This document shows, one piece after another, positions 57,079 to 64,000 of a stretch of DNA of 64,000 nucleotides. The position numbers and the translations under genes are program-made. The notes under the pieces are model-generated. The model had not been told where the DNA came from, searched no databases, and was given only the letters and a program-made list of their open reading frames with translations. The stretch lies in NCBI GenBank assembly GCA_002354635.1, contig DELZ01000002.1, positions 186,001-250,000 on the forward strand, given 5' to 3'. How positions within the stretch are numbered: position 1 is the first letter of the stretch; every line of letters starts with the position of its first letter. Source of the DNA: Sphingomonadales bacterium UBA2683. Its GTDB lineage: Bacteria > Pseudomonadota > Alphaproteobacteria > Sphingomonadales > Sphingomonadaceae.

Positions 57079-57564
57079 TTAACCAAGATTGTCAGCAATT
57101 GCCCCGATCAGCCTGACAATCCCCGCCTCGTCAGCCGGCTGAAAATGGTCGGGAAGGGGGCTGTCGAGGTCGAGCACTGCGATTATCCTGCCATTTTTGA
57201 CGACCGGCACGACCAGCTCGCTGCGGCTGTCGGCATCGCAGGCGATATGCCCGGGAAAGGCATGGACATCGGCAACCCGTTGCACTTGTCCGCTGGCGGC
57301 TGCCGTACCGCAGACGCCAGCCCCGATCGCGATCCTGATGCAGGCCGTCTTGCCCTGAAAGGGACCAAGCACAAGCTCGTCATCAATCCGCCGATAGAAT
57401 CCGGCCCAGTTAAGTCCCGGCATATATTGCCAGAGCAACGCAGCGACATTGGCCATATTGGCGATTGCGTCCGATTCGCCTTCGACCAGAGCGGCGGCTG
57501 AGGACGTGAGATCAGCGTAAAATTCCGCTGCCGGTTGATCCCGGTCGATGGCAATTTCCAACAT
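57079..57564 (-). CDS. msrC: Free methionine-(R)-sulfoxide reductase (fRMsr, GAF domain)
   Basis: 161-residue GAF-domain enzyme reducing free methionine-R-sulfoxide. The three family cysteines are present: Cys75 (KTACIRI), Cys85 (GVCGTAA) and Cys109 (HIACDADSRSELVVP), with LNWAGFYR and VLDLDSP as supporting motifs. Length is normal. It follows the S9 peptidase gene on the same strand by 23 bp, so they may be co-transcribed. Oxidative repair role from family knowledge. Confidence 0.92.
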   Translation of the reverse strand: MLEIAIDRDQPAAEFYADLTSSAAALVEGESDAIANMANVAALLWQYMPGLNWAGFYRRIDDELVLGPFQGKTACIRIAIGAGVCGTAAASGQVQRVADVHAFPGHIACDADSRSELVVPVVKNGRIIAVLDLDSPLPDHFQPADEAGIVRLIGAIADNLG

Positions 57565-57587
57565 GGCTATATCCCGTGCCTTTCCGG

Positions 57588-59660
57588 CTAGTCTTCGGTT
57601 TCGCTTTTCTTCGCCGGATCATATTTGGCGAACCAGCCCATGATATTGTCGACCTTTGCGATAAGCTGGCTTGGCCTGCGGGCGATCAGATGGGATGCAC
57701 CCGGCACCCTTACCAGTACCGTATCGACATTCTGGACCTTCAGTGCGGTGTAGAACTGCTCTGCTTCCCAAGCCGGGGTGCGCCAGTCCGCTTCACCGAC
57801 CATGACCATCGTCGGCGTTTTGACGTTGCTAACGATGGATAGTGGAGAACGCCGCCAATATTCCTGCGGCTGCTCCCATGGCTGGGCACGGAACCAGTGA
57901 CGGCTGACAAAGCGGGCGATGTCCCCCGCAAGCGCCATGCTGGTCCAGTTGATCACCGGCTTGATGGTCGCCGCTGCGGCGAAGCGATCGGTCTTGCCGA
58001 CTGCCCAGGCCGTCAATACGCCACCACCCGAACCACCGGTGATGAACAAGCGATCCTGGCTGACATAGTTTTTCGCAAGAAGCGCATCGACCACGCTCAT
58101 CAGGTCATCATGGTCCTTGCCCGGATAATCGAGGTCGATCAGCTGGGTAAATTCTTCGCCGTAACCGGTCGAACCGCGCGGATTGGCGTAGACCGTGACG
58201 TAGCCCTCCGCCGCATAGCGCTGGATTTCGGCGGAAAAATAGGGACCGTACATCGAGTGCGGCCCGCCATGGATTTCCAGGATCATCGGATAGGAGCCGT
58301 CGGCGCGGAAACCGGGCGGCAGCGCCACCCAGGCCTCGATCTCGCGGCCGTCATGGCTGGAGGTGACCTTGATCTCCTCGATTCTGGCAATATCCAGACG
58401 CCCCAGCGCATCCTCGTTCAAACGGGTCAGCTGGCGGCCAGCGCCGCTGCCACGGGTCAATGCAACCTCTGCCGGCCGATTGGTGCTGCCCTTGGTATAG
58501 GCGATCAGCGGCGAGCTGCCGCCGGCTTGGCTGGCGACAGAAAAACTGCCTGCTGCATAGGGCCGTCCCAGAGAGGTGCCGCCAATATCCGAGACCAGAT
58601 TGCGAACATTGCCGGCCAGGTCGATCGATACCAGCGTCAAAATGCCGTCGACCTCGGTTTGGGCGATCAGCGCCCGACTGTCAGCCCGCCACACAATAGT
58701 ATCGATTGAACGGGCGAAATTGACGGTCAGATTTTGCACACCGCTGCCATCGGCTGCCATCATATAGACATGGGTCTGCTGATAGGCTTTCAGCTTGTCG
58801 TCATATCCGAGATAGGCGATTCGCGAACCATTGGGCGCAACCACGGGAGCATAGTCCGGGCCGTCACGCTGGGTGAGGGCGGTTATCGTCTCGCTGGCTA
58901 GTTCGACGCGATAGATTTCGCTTTCGATCGGATCCAGATCGGCATCCTGGGCCTCGTTCCCGGTTACCAGCAAGACATTGTTGCCCAGCCATTGGGGGCT
59001 ATCAAATCCGTTTTCGCCACGGGTCACCTGCCGCGGCGTGCCGCCTTCCGCACTCAGTGTGAATATCTGGGTCTTGCCCTTGGAAAGATAGCCGGCGCCA
59101 TCAAACCGGAATACGAGATCATCAACAATGCGGACCGGTTTTGCCCATTCTGCGCCCTCGGGGCTCTTGGGCGGTTTGGCAAAGGCCTCGCGCTCGTCCG
59201 CAACCAGCATTGAAAAGGCGATGGTTTTGCCATCCGGAGACCAGACCGGGGCACCAGGACTCTGTTCGAGTTGCGCCAGCGAAAAGCTGTTGCCGCTGTC
59301 CTGATAGCGCACCCGCAGCTCCGGTTTGCCGTTTTTCGATGTCAGGTAGACCAGCCGGTTGCCGTCCGGCGACCAGCGGACCGATGAACTGGAGCCCTGA
59401 CCACTGATCAGGGGACGATGGCTGCCGCTTCTGGTATCGATGCTCCAGAGGTCGCTGACGACCTGGTCGGCAAACTTGTCCATCGATTTGCGGGCGTAGA
59501 CAATGGTGGATCCATCGGGGGAGATTTGCGGATCGTCGGCATATTCGAGATCGAACACGCGCTCGGCAGTAAACCGGCGGGTATCATCGCCCTCGCTGGC
59601 CTGACCAGCCGTCGCCAACAATGGCAGGCAACTTATTGCGAGTATATAGCGCGTTTTCAT
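57588..59660 (-). CDS. Exported S9 family peptidase (prolyl oligopeptidase class)
   Basis: 690 residues with a signal peptide (YILAISCLPLLATAGQAS). The N-terminal two thirds is a beta-propeller of WD40-like TolB repeats (DPQISPDGSTIVYARKS and VRWSPDGNRLVYL). The C-terminal alpha/beta hydrolase carries the serine elbow GGSGGGVLTAWAV, Asp in GEADWRTPAWEAEQFY, and His in PGASHLI. It resembles dipeptidyl/acylaminoacyl peptidases. Start at ATG 59660 with GGGGA suitably upstream; the TTG at 59663 is one codon earlier. Confidence 0.92.
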   Translation of the reverse strand: MKTRYILAISCLPLLATAGQASEGDDTRRFTAERVFDLEYADDPQISPDGSTIVYARKSMDKFADQVVSDLWSIDTRSGSHRPLISGQGSSSSVRWSPDGNRLVYLTSKNGKPELRVRYQDSGNSFSLAQLEQSPGAPVWSPDGKTIAFSMLVADEREAFAKPPKSPEGAEWAKPVRIVDDLVFRFDGAGYLSKGKTQIFTLSAEGGTPRQVTRGENGFDSPQWLGNNVLLVTGNEAQDADLDPIESEIYRVELASETITALTQRDGPDYAPVVAPNGSRIAYLGYDDKLKAYQQTHVYMMAADGSGVQNLTVNFARSIDTIVWRADSRALIAQTEVDGILTLVSIDLAGNVRNLVSDIGGTSLGRPYAAGSFSVASQAGGSSPLIAYTKGSTNRPAEVALTRGSGAGRQLTRLNEDALGRLDIARIEEIKVTSSHDGREIEAWVALPPGFRADGSYPMILEIHGGPHSMYGPYFSAEIQRYAAEGYVTVYANPRGSTGYGEEFTQLIDLDYPGKDHDDLMSVVDALLAKNYVSQDRLFITGGSGGGVLTAWAVGKTDRFAAAATIKPVINWTSMALAGDIARFVSRHWFRAQPWEQPQEYWRRSPLSIVSNVKTPTMVMVGEADWRTPAWEAEQFYTALKVQNVDTVLVRVPGASHLIARRPSQLIAKVDNIMGWFAKYDPAKKSETED

Positions 59661-59768
59661 CAATATCCCCTATTTGTATCCTCTCTCCTTATGGGCAATA
59701 TCGCCGCTTTGCCAACAGGAAACCGGTCGCTGCGCCGACCAGCCGCTCAACCATCCGTTGCCAGCGGG

Positions 59769-60167
59769 TCAATCGAGGCTTGGCTTGCCCCGTGTCTTCT
59801 TGATTGTTGCTTTCTTCTTCTTGCTATCCACCCGCCGCGCCCTCGCGGCTCTGCTCGGCCGGGTCTTGATCCTGCGGGCATCGCGCTGATGGGCCTGGTC
59901 AATCATTTCCGCGACCCGCCGCCGGGCTTCCGCCCGATTGGCTTCACGCGTCCGATATTCGCGTACGGTGAGTAACAGTTCACCGCCGCTGGTCATTTTG
60001 CGCCCCGCGAGAGTTTTCAGCTTGCGGAACGCATAGGGCGCCAGCCCGAGTGCATAGACATCGACACGCATCTGGACGGCGGTCGCGACCTTGTTGACAT
60101 TTTGACCGCCAGGTCCGCTGGCGGCAAGAAATGTCTCGGTGATCGCGCTTTCGGGGATATCAACCAT
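59769..60167 (-). CDS. arfB: Alternative ribosome-rescue factor ArfB (YaeJ)
   Basis: 132-residue codon-independent peptidyl-tRNA hydrolase that frees stalled ribosomes. The GGQ motif is at residues 20-22 in SGPGGQNVNKVAT, preceded by the family's short lead. The C-terminal tail is long and highly basic (RVDSKKKKATIKKTRGKPS), the part that enters the empty mRNA channel. Length suits ArfB rather than a full release factor. It lies between the S9 peptidase and the ctrA control region. Confidence 0.93.
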   Translation of the reverse strand: MVDIPESAITETFLAASGPGGQNVNKVATAVQMRVDVYALGLAPYAFRKLKTLAGRKMTSGGELLLTVREYRTREANRAEARRRVAEMIDQAHQRDARRIKTRPSRAARARRVDSKKKKATIKKTRGKPSLD

Positions 60168-60531
60168 GAAGCATATCTAGCGGCATGCATCGCCGGGCAA
60201 CAGGTCTTGTTAACGAAGCTTGCCAAATGCGGTTGCAAGCGCGCCGGGCTGGTGCCGATTTGCAACGAAACTCTGTCCGATCGAGTGGATTCTGGAATAT
60301 TCCCGCTTCGGAACAGGCAAAAGTTAATTTTTTTTTGGCCAGATGCCGGAGTCCAGAAACGACTCATTTCTGCGGGTTACAGAGTCTGACGGAAGCCCGC
60401 GACTCGTGCTGAATCCTACCTTAGGGAAAAATTAACCTTTTACGTTCATTCATCTTATGGTTAATAAATGATCCATCGGGTCGGCAGTGTGATCGATCTG
60501 GGGCGAGTAATTTAGAAAAAGGGGCTGCCTG
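60168..60531. promoter_or_regulatory. Control region of ctrA with dense GANTC cluster
   Basis: 364 bp without a gene. Six GANTC sites: GATTC at 60288, GAGTC at 60349, GACTC at 60361, GAGTC at 60382, GACTC at 60401, GAATC at 60411; five fall in 67 bp, about 117-183 bp before the ctrA start. TTAA half-sites at 60324, 60432 (TTAACC) and 60461 (GGTTAA) lie on both sides. These are the sites expected for CcrM methylation control and CtrA self-binding of the ctrA promoter. Exact promoter boxes were not identified. Confidence 0.7.
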
Positions 60532-61239
60532 ATGCGCGTGCTGCTGATTGAAGATGAACCAACGACTGCAAAAGCGATTGAGCTGATGCTGACGACCGAA
60601 GGTTTCAACGTATACACCACCGATCTGGGCGAAGAAGGTCTCGATCTTGGTAAGCTCTATGATTATGATATCATATTGCTCGATCTCAACCTGCCGGACA
60701 TGCACGGCTATGACGTTCTCAAGAAGCTGCGCGTCGCGAAAGTCCAGACACCGGTTCTCATTCTTTCGGGTATCAGCGAAATGGACAGCAAGGTCCGGTC
60801 CTTCGGATTTGGTGCCGACGACTATGTCACCAAGCCGTTCCACCGCGACGAACTGGTTGCCCGCATTCATGCGGTTGTACGCCGTTCCAAGGGCCATTCG
60901 CAGAGCGTTATCCGCACCGGCAAGCTGGCCGTCAATCTCGACGCCAAGACGGTCGAAGTCGATGGCAATCGCGTCCACCTCACCGGCAAGGAATATGCCA
61001 TGCTCGAGCTGCTGTCCCTGAGAAAGGGAACGACGCTGACCAAGGAAATGTTCCTCAACCATCTCTATGGCGGCATGGACGAACCCGAATTGAAGATTAT
61101 CGACGTGTTCATCTGCAAGCTGCGCAAGAAACTGGCGCTGGCCTGCGGTGGCGAAAATTATATCGAGACTGTCTGGGGCAGGGGCTATGTTCTCCGGGAC
61201 ATGGAAGAAGAAACGGCTCCAACCGCGCAGGTCGCGTAG
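60532..61239 (+). CDS. ctrA: Cell cycle master response regulator CtrA
   Basis: OmpR-type response regulator, 235 residues. Receiver domain with [20 protein letters not shown], phospho-acceptor Asp51 in [10 protein letters not shown] and Lys in VTKPFHRDE; the DNA-binding domain contains the near-invariant alphaproteobacterial stretch [47 protein letters not shown] and ends with [10 protein letters not shown]. This length of identity to the Caulobacter type leaves no doubt. The C-terminus is TAQVA, a variation of the Ala-Ala tail that targets Caulobacter CtrA to ClpXP. It controls division, motility and development genes by binding TTAA-N7-TTAA. Monocistronic with its own terminator. Confidence 0.98.
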   Translation: MRVLLIEDEPTTAKAIELMLTTEGFNVYTTDLGEEGLDLGKLYDYDIILLDLNLPDMHGYDVLKKLRVAKVQTPVLILSGISEMDSKVRSFGFGADDYVTKPFHRDELVARIHAVVRRSKGHSQSVIRTGKLAVNLDAKTVEVDGNRVHLTGKEYAMLELLSLRKGTTLTKEMFLNHLYGGMDEPELKIIDVFICKLRKKLALACGGENYIETVWGRGYVLRDMEEETAPTAQVA

Positions 61240-61280
61240 AAAATACGCAATTCACTACCCAGAATATTACTGAGACAAAT

Positions 61281-61310
61281 ATGGCGGGACCTCACGGTCT
61301 CGCCATTTTT
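61281..61310 (+). terminator. Intrinsic terminator of ctrA
   Basis: Stem ATGGCGGGACC (61281-61291) and GGTCTCGCCAT (61296-61306), 4-nt loop, one G-U pair, followed by T-run. It ends just before the convergent metallophosphoesterase gene. Confidence 0.85.
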
Positions 61311-61311
61311 A

Positions 61312-62079
61312 TCATGTCGAGGTGTCGAGATACCAGCGCTCCGATCCCTGCAACGCCAAGGCAGTGAGCTTATTGGAATAATAGGCGCCCGTATCGATTC
61401 CGATCCGGTTGCCGGCCTCGACGACCTCGTCGCTGATCGTGTGGCCGTAGACGATGACTTTTTCGTGAGCCGCCTCGGTTGCGAGAAATTCTTCCCGGAT
61501 CCAGCGCAAGTCCTTCTTCCGCTGCTCGGAAAGCGGAAGGCCCGGACGTATGCCGGCGTGCACAAAGGCATAGTCACCGACGACGATCTGGTCTTCAAAA
61601 CCGGAAACAAAATCAACATGTTCCTGCGGGAACAGCGTCGGGATCCGCTTCGCCAGCTGCACCATATCGAGCTCGATATATTCCTTCATGCTGATGTCAT
61701 AGCTCAGGATTGTCTCGCGGCCGCCGATGCGATTGAAAAAGCGAACCGATTTTTCGTCGCCGGTGGCGGCGGCCAGATAGACCTCTTCGTGATTGCCCAT
61801 CAGAAAACGGACATTGCCGGCCGTTGCCTTGAGTTGCATTGCCGTCTCCAGCACACCGGCGCTGTCCGGTCCCCGGTCCACCAGATCACCCAGAAAAATG
61901 ATCTCGCTTTTTGCAGCGCCCCGCTCGCCATCGTCCATAACGATCTTTTGCAGCAACTGCTGCAGGAGATCATTGCGGCCATGGACGTCACCAATCGCGT
62001 AGACCCGCCGTCCTTCGGGGACGGTGGCGCTATCAATCGGTCGAGCAGGCTTTCTTTTACGTAAAAGGCGATTCAACAT
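61312..62079 (-). CDS. Metallophosphoesterase (PPP-type serine/threonine phosphatase-like)
   Basis: 255 residues with the binuclear metal site of calcineurin-like phosphatases: GDVHGRNDLLQQLL, GDLVDRGPDS, GNHEEVY, and later HAGIRPG and VYGHTI. The order and spacing match bacterial PrpA/ApaH-like PPP enzymes. Possible substrates are phosphoproteins or dinucleoside polyphosphates; sequence alone does not decide. Convergent with ctrA, their ends 72 bp apart with the ctrA terminator between. Confidence 0.88.
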   Translation of the reverse strand: MLNRLLRKRKPARPIDSATVPEGRRVYAIGDVHGRNDLLQQLLQKIVMDDGERGAAKSEIIFLGDLVDRGPDSAGVLETAMQLKATAGNVRFLMGNHEEVYLAAATGDEKSVRFFNRIGGRETILSYDISMKEYIELDMVQLAKRIPTLFPQEHVDFVSGFEDQIVVGDYAFVHAGIRPGLPLSEQRKKDLRWIREEFLATEAAHEKVIVYGHTISDEVVEAGNRIGIDTGAYYSNKLTALALQGSERWYLDTST

Positions 62080-62184
62080 GATAATAACAAATTTGTTTTG
62101 AGAAACCGGGTTTCAAGGGTGAAGGATGATATTTTCGTTTCGGCGATCAATAGCTCGGGCAGTCTGAACGGCTGCTGAGAGTGG

Positions 62185-63366
62185 TCAGCTTTCTACGGAA
62201 AAACTCAGGCCGGCCTTGCTCTCGAGGCGTTTGACCAGTTTTTTGCCCATCAGCGCGCCGGCGGTCCAGATTCCGCCAGCCTTTTTGATCTTGTCCTGGG
62301 CCAGGCAGAGCGCTGCTTCCGCAATCATCTTCGACGTCGAGCCGTAGCCGGGATCCTTGTCTCCTTTCACACAGAGACTGGCTGTTTCGCCGTCTGCGGT
62401 CTCACCGATAAAGACAATATCATAGCTGCCGTTTTCGCGCTGCTCCTTGGTCGGTCCCTCGCCAGGCTTGGGCGTATCCTCGCCGGCAAACGGATTGGCC
62501 TTGGCGACCATCTCGGCAGCCTGCTTGCCAAGATCGCCCGGGCTGGTGACGACCATTTCGTCATATTTGAAATCTTCGCCATAGGGAAAATCGAGCAGAA
62601 AGTTGGTCCGATGGACGTTTTTCGTGTTGATCGGTGCCATGATGAAAGGGGCGACCCAACTGTCGATCGTCTTGTCATATTTGGGGATCAGCATGTTCGG
62701 CTGGTCGGCGCCCTTGAAGCCGGGCGTGAGGCCGAAGCTGCTGCCCAGAATCTTCACGAGCGCGGGGTTTTTGGCCAGCGCCTTCATGGTTGCACCCAGG
62801 CTGGCCGCGGTGCCGCCGGAGAAGGTGCCTTCCATCGAGCGCACCCGTCCGCGGATACGACTTGCCGGTTTGCCGAAGCGCTTCTGCATTTCTTTCTGCA
62901 GCATCAGGACCCCCAGATCGAAAGGGATGGAATCAAAACCGCAAGAAAAACAGATCTGTGCACCCGATTCTTCAGCCGCCTGCTGATGCTCATCAATCAT
63001 TTCGCGCATCCAGCCGGGTTCACCGCACAGATCGACATAGTGGGTGCCATGCTTGACGCAGGCAGCAACCACTCCGTCGCCATATAATTGGTAGGGACCA
63101 ACGGTCGTCAGCACCACTTTGGTGCGGCTTGCCATCATGTCGATGGAATCCGGGTCGTCGGAGTCGGCTACCACCAGCGGTATATCCTTCGGCGCACCGA
63201 CCAGGTCCCGAACCTCTTCGAGTTTTTTCAGGCTGCGGCCCGCCATCGCCCATTTCGGCGCATCGCCAGACAGGCCGTATTGCTGCGCCATATATTCAGC
63301 GACAAGCCGCCCCGTATAGCCGGTCGAACCATAGATGATGACGTCAAATTCGGGCGCTTCAGACAT
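62185..63366 (-). CDS. Trans-acting enoyl reductase / saccharopine dehydrogenase-like oxidoreductase
   Basis: 393 residues. The N-terminal Rossmann loop DVIIYGSTGYTGRLVAEYM is typical of the saccharopine dehydrogenase-like, trans-acting enoyl reductase family. Conserved TTVGPYQLYGDGVV, GTHYVDLCGEPGWMREMI and CGFDSIPFDLGV follow. Members act on lipids such as phthiocerol/phenolphthiocerol in mycobacteria; the role in this organism is unknown. It lies between the phosphatase and dcd, same strand as both. Confidence 0.85.
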   Translation of the reverse strand: MSEAPEFDVIIYGSTGYTGRLVAEYMAQQYGLSGDAPKWAMAGRSLKKLEEVRDLVGAPKDIPLVVADSDDPDSIDMMASRTKVVLTTVGPYQLYGDGVVAACVKHGTHYVDLCGEPGWMREMIDEHQQAAEESGAQICFSCGFDSIPFDLGVLMLQKEMQKRFGKPASRIRGRVRSMEGTFSGGTAASLGATMKALAKNPALVKILGSSFGLTPGFKGADQPNMLIPKYDKTIDSWVAPFIMAPINTKNVHRTNFLLDFPYGEDFKYDEMVVTSPGDLGKQAAEMVAKANPFAGEDTPKPGEGPTKEQRENGSYDIVFIGETADGETASLCVKGDKDPGYGSTSKMIAEAALCLAQDKIKKAGGIWTAGALMGKKLVKRLESKAGLSFSVES

Positions 63367-63404
63367 TTCGGGGGCTCCTGCATTTTATTTGAGCCATATA
63401 TGGC

Positions 63405-63959
63405 CTACAGTTTTGGCAGAGTCACACCTTTTTGCCGCATATATTTCCCCGACCGGTCAGCATAGCTTGTCTCGCAGGGTTCGTTGCCCTTGAGGAACAG
63501 GAACTGGCAAGCCCCCTCATTGGCATAGATTTTGGCGGGCAGGGGGCTGGTGTTGGAAAACTCGAGGGTCACATGTCCCTCCCATTCCGGTTCCAGCGGC
63601 GTAACATTGACGATGATCCCGCAACGGGCATAGGTCGATTTGCCGAGGCAGATCACCAGCACGTCGCGCGGAATCCGGAAATATTCGACCGTACGGGCCA
63701 GGGCAAAGCTGTTCGGCGGGATGATGCAGCAATCGGTCTTGCGGTCGACAAAGCTGTTCTCGGCGAAATTCTTGGGATCGACAATCGCGTTGTCGACATT
63801 GGTGAAAATCTTGAATTCATCCGATACCCTGGCATCATAGCCATAGGATGACAGGCCATAGCTGATGCTGCCTTCGCGTTTCTGGCCCTCGACAAAGGGT
63901 TCGATCATGCCGGAATGTTTCGCTTCGTTGCGAATCCAGCGGTCGGATAAAATGCTCAT
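63405..63959 (-). CDS. dcd: dCTP deaminase
   Basis: Deaminates dCTP to dUTP for dTTP synthesis. 184 residues, full length. Family motifs: [10 protein letters not shown] at the start, [18 protein letters not shown], the KSTYARCGI loop with the catalytic Arg, and [20 protein letters not shown] with the catalytic Glu. The C-terminal RKGxTLP-type end is [10 protein letters not shown]. Only about 40 bp of upstream DNA remain before the window edge. Confidence 0.96.
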   Translation of the reverse strand: MSILSDRWIRNEAKHSGMIEPFVEGQKREGSISYGLSSYGYDARVSDEFKIFTNVDNAIVDPKNFAENSFVDRKTDCCIIPPNSFALARTVEYFRIPRDVLVICLGKSTYARCGIIVNVTPLEPEWEGHVTLEFSNTSPLPAKIYANEGACQFLFLKGNEPCETSYADRSGKYMRQKGVTLPKL

Positions 63960-64000
63960 ACGGGTTTCCTGTCGGTGATCATGGTCGCACTACGTTCCAG

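Noticed and set aside
60102..60389. Open frames in the ctrA upstream region
   Set aside because: They overlap arfB or consist of unlikely composition; regulatory sites explain the region better.

Overview
The window reads as chromosomal DNA of an alphaproteobacterium of the order Sphingomonadales, probably a Sphingopyxis/Sphingorhabdus/Parasphingorhabdus-type sphingomonad. This is inferred from family content, not from a database search. The supporting traits are GC-rich codon use, the cell-cycle pair CtrA and CcrM, a dihydropteroate synthase with a long N-terminal extension, the XrtA/PEP-CTERM Prs regulators, flavin halogenase-like genes, and the rubrerythrin / CCG Fe-S protein / DUF3501 cassette. 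I see no tRNA, rRNA, CRISPR array, insertion sequence or prophage.

Layout. 1-4.4 kb: the 3' part of phenylalanine hydroxylase, an AT-rich Sel1-repeat gene of foreign look, then ABC-F ATPase and prmA. 4.5-9 kb: exported M28 peptidase, MgtC/DUF4010 membrane protein, SDR and a spermidine-synthase-like protein. 9.2-11.8 kb: sdhC-sdhD-sdhA without sdhB. 12.0-13.7 kb: a ParDE-type toxin-antitoxin pair with its operator and two tandem exported paralogues. 13.7-20 kb: lldD-like FMN oxidase, creD, zinc metallopeptidase, 3-hydroxybutyrate dehydrogenase, M20 amidohydrolase. 20.2-22.8 kb: rubrerythrin / Fe-S protein / DUF3501. 23.3-31.8 kb: ScfR-type regulator, EPS sugar-phosphate transferase, PrsK, PrsR and a TPR protein. 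31.8-39.5 kb: GntR regulator, nitroreductase, peptide transporter, a translationally coupled amidohydrolase pair, aldo/keto reductase and dicarboxylate symporter. 39.6-42.8 kb: a tightly packed glmM-DUF1272-TM protein-thiD-rnhB run, with a fatty-acid desaturase convergent to it. 44.2-46.9 kb: ccrM, folP and a small exported protein. 47-50 kb: a halogenase-like pair whose second member has lost the flavin-binding loop. 50-54 kb: threonine ammonia-lyase, a hydroxyisobutyrate-dehydrogenase-like enzyme and an amidohydrolase. 54-60.2 kb: a small abundant-looking exported protein, Bpt transferase, a large glycine-zipper envelope protein, fRMsr, an S9 peptidase and ArfB. 60.5-64 kb: ctrA, metallophosphoesterase, trans-acting enoyl-reductase-like protein and dcd.

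The strongest signal outside the genes is cell-cycle regulatory DNA. The region before ctrA holds six GANTC sites, five of them within 67 bp, plus TTAA half-sites. The region before ccrM holds five GANTC sites plus four clustered TTAA half-sites. CcrM methylates GANTC and CtrA binds TTAA-N7-TTAA, so both master regulators look wired to each other through these regions. Two envelope-type genes elsewhere in the window (starts at 23183 and 56917) carry a shared 17-bp TTAA-N7-TTAC element at nearly the same distance from their start codons, which makes them candidate CtrA targets.
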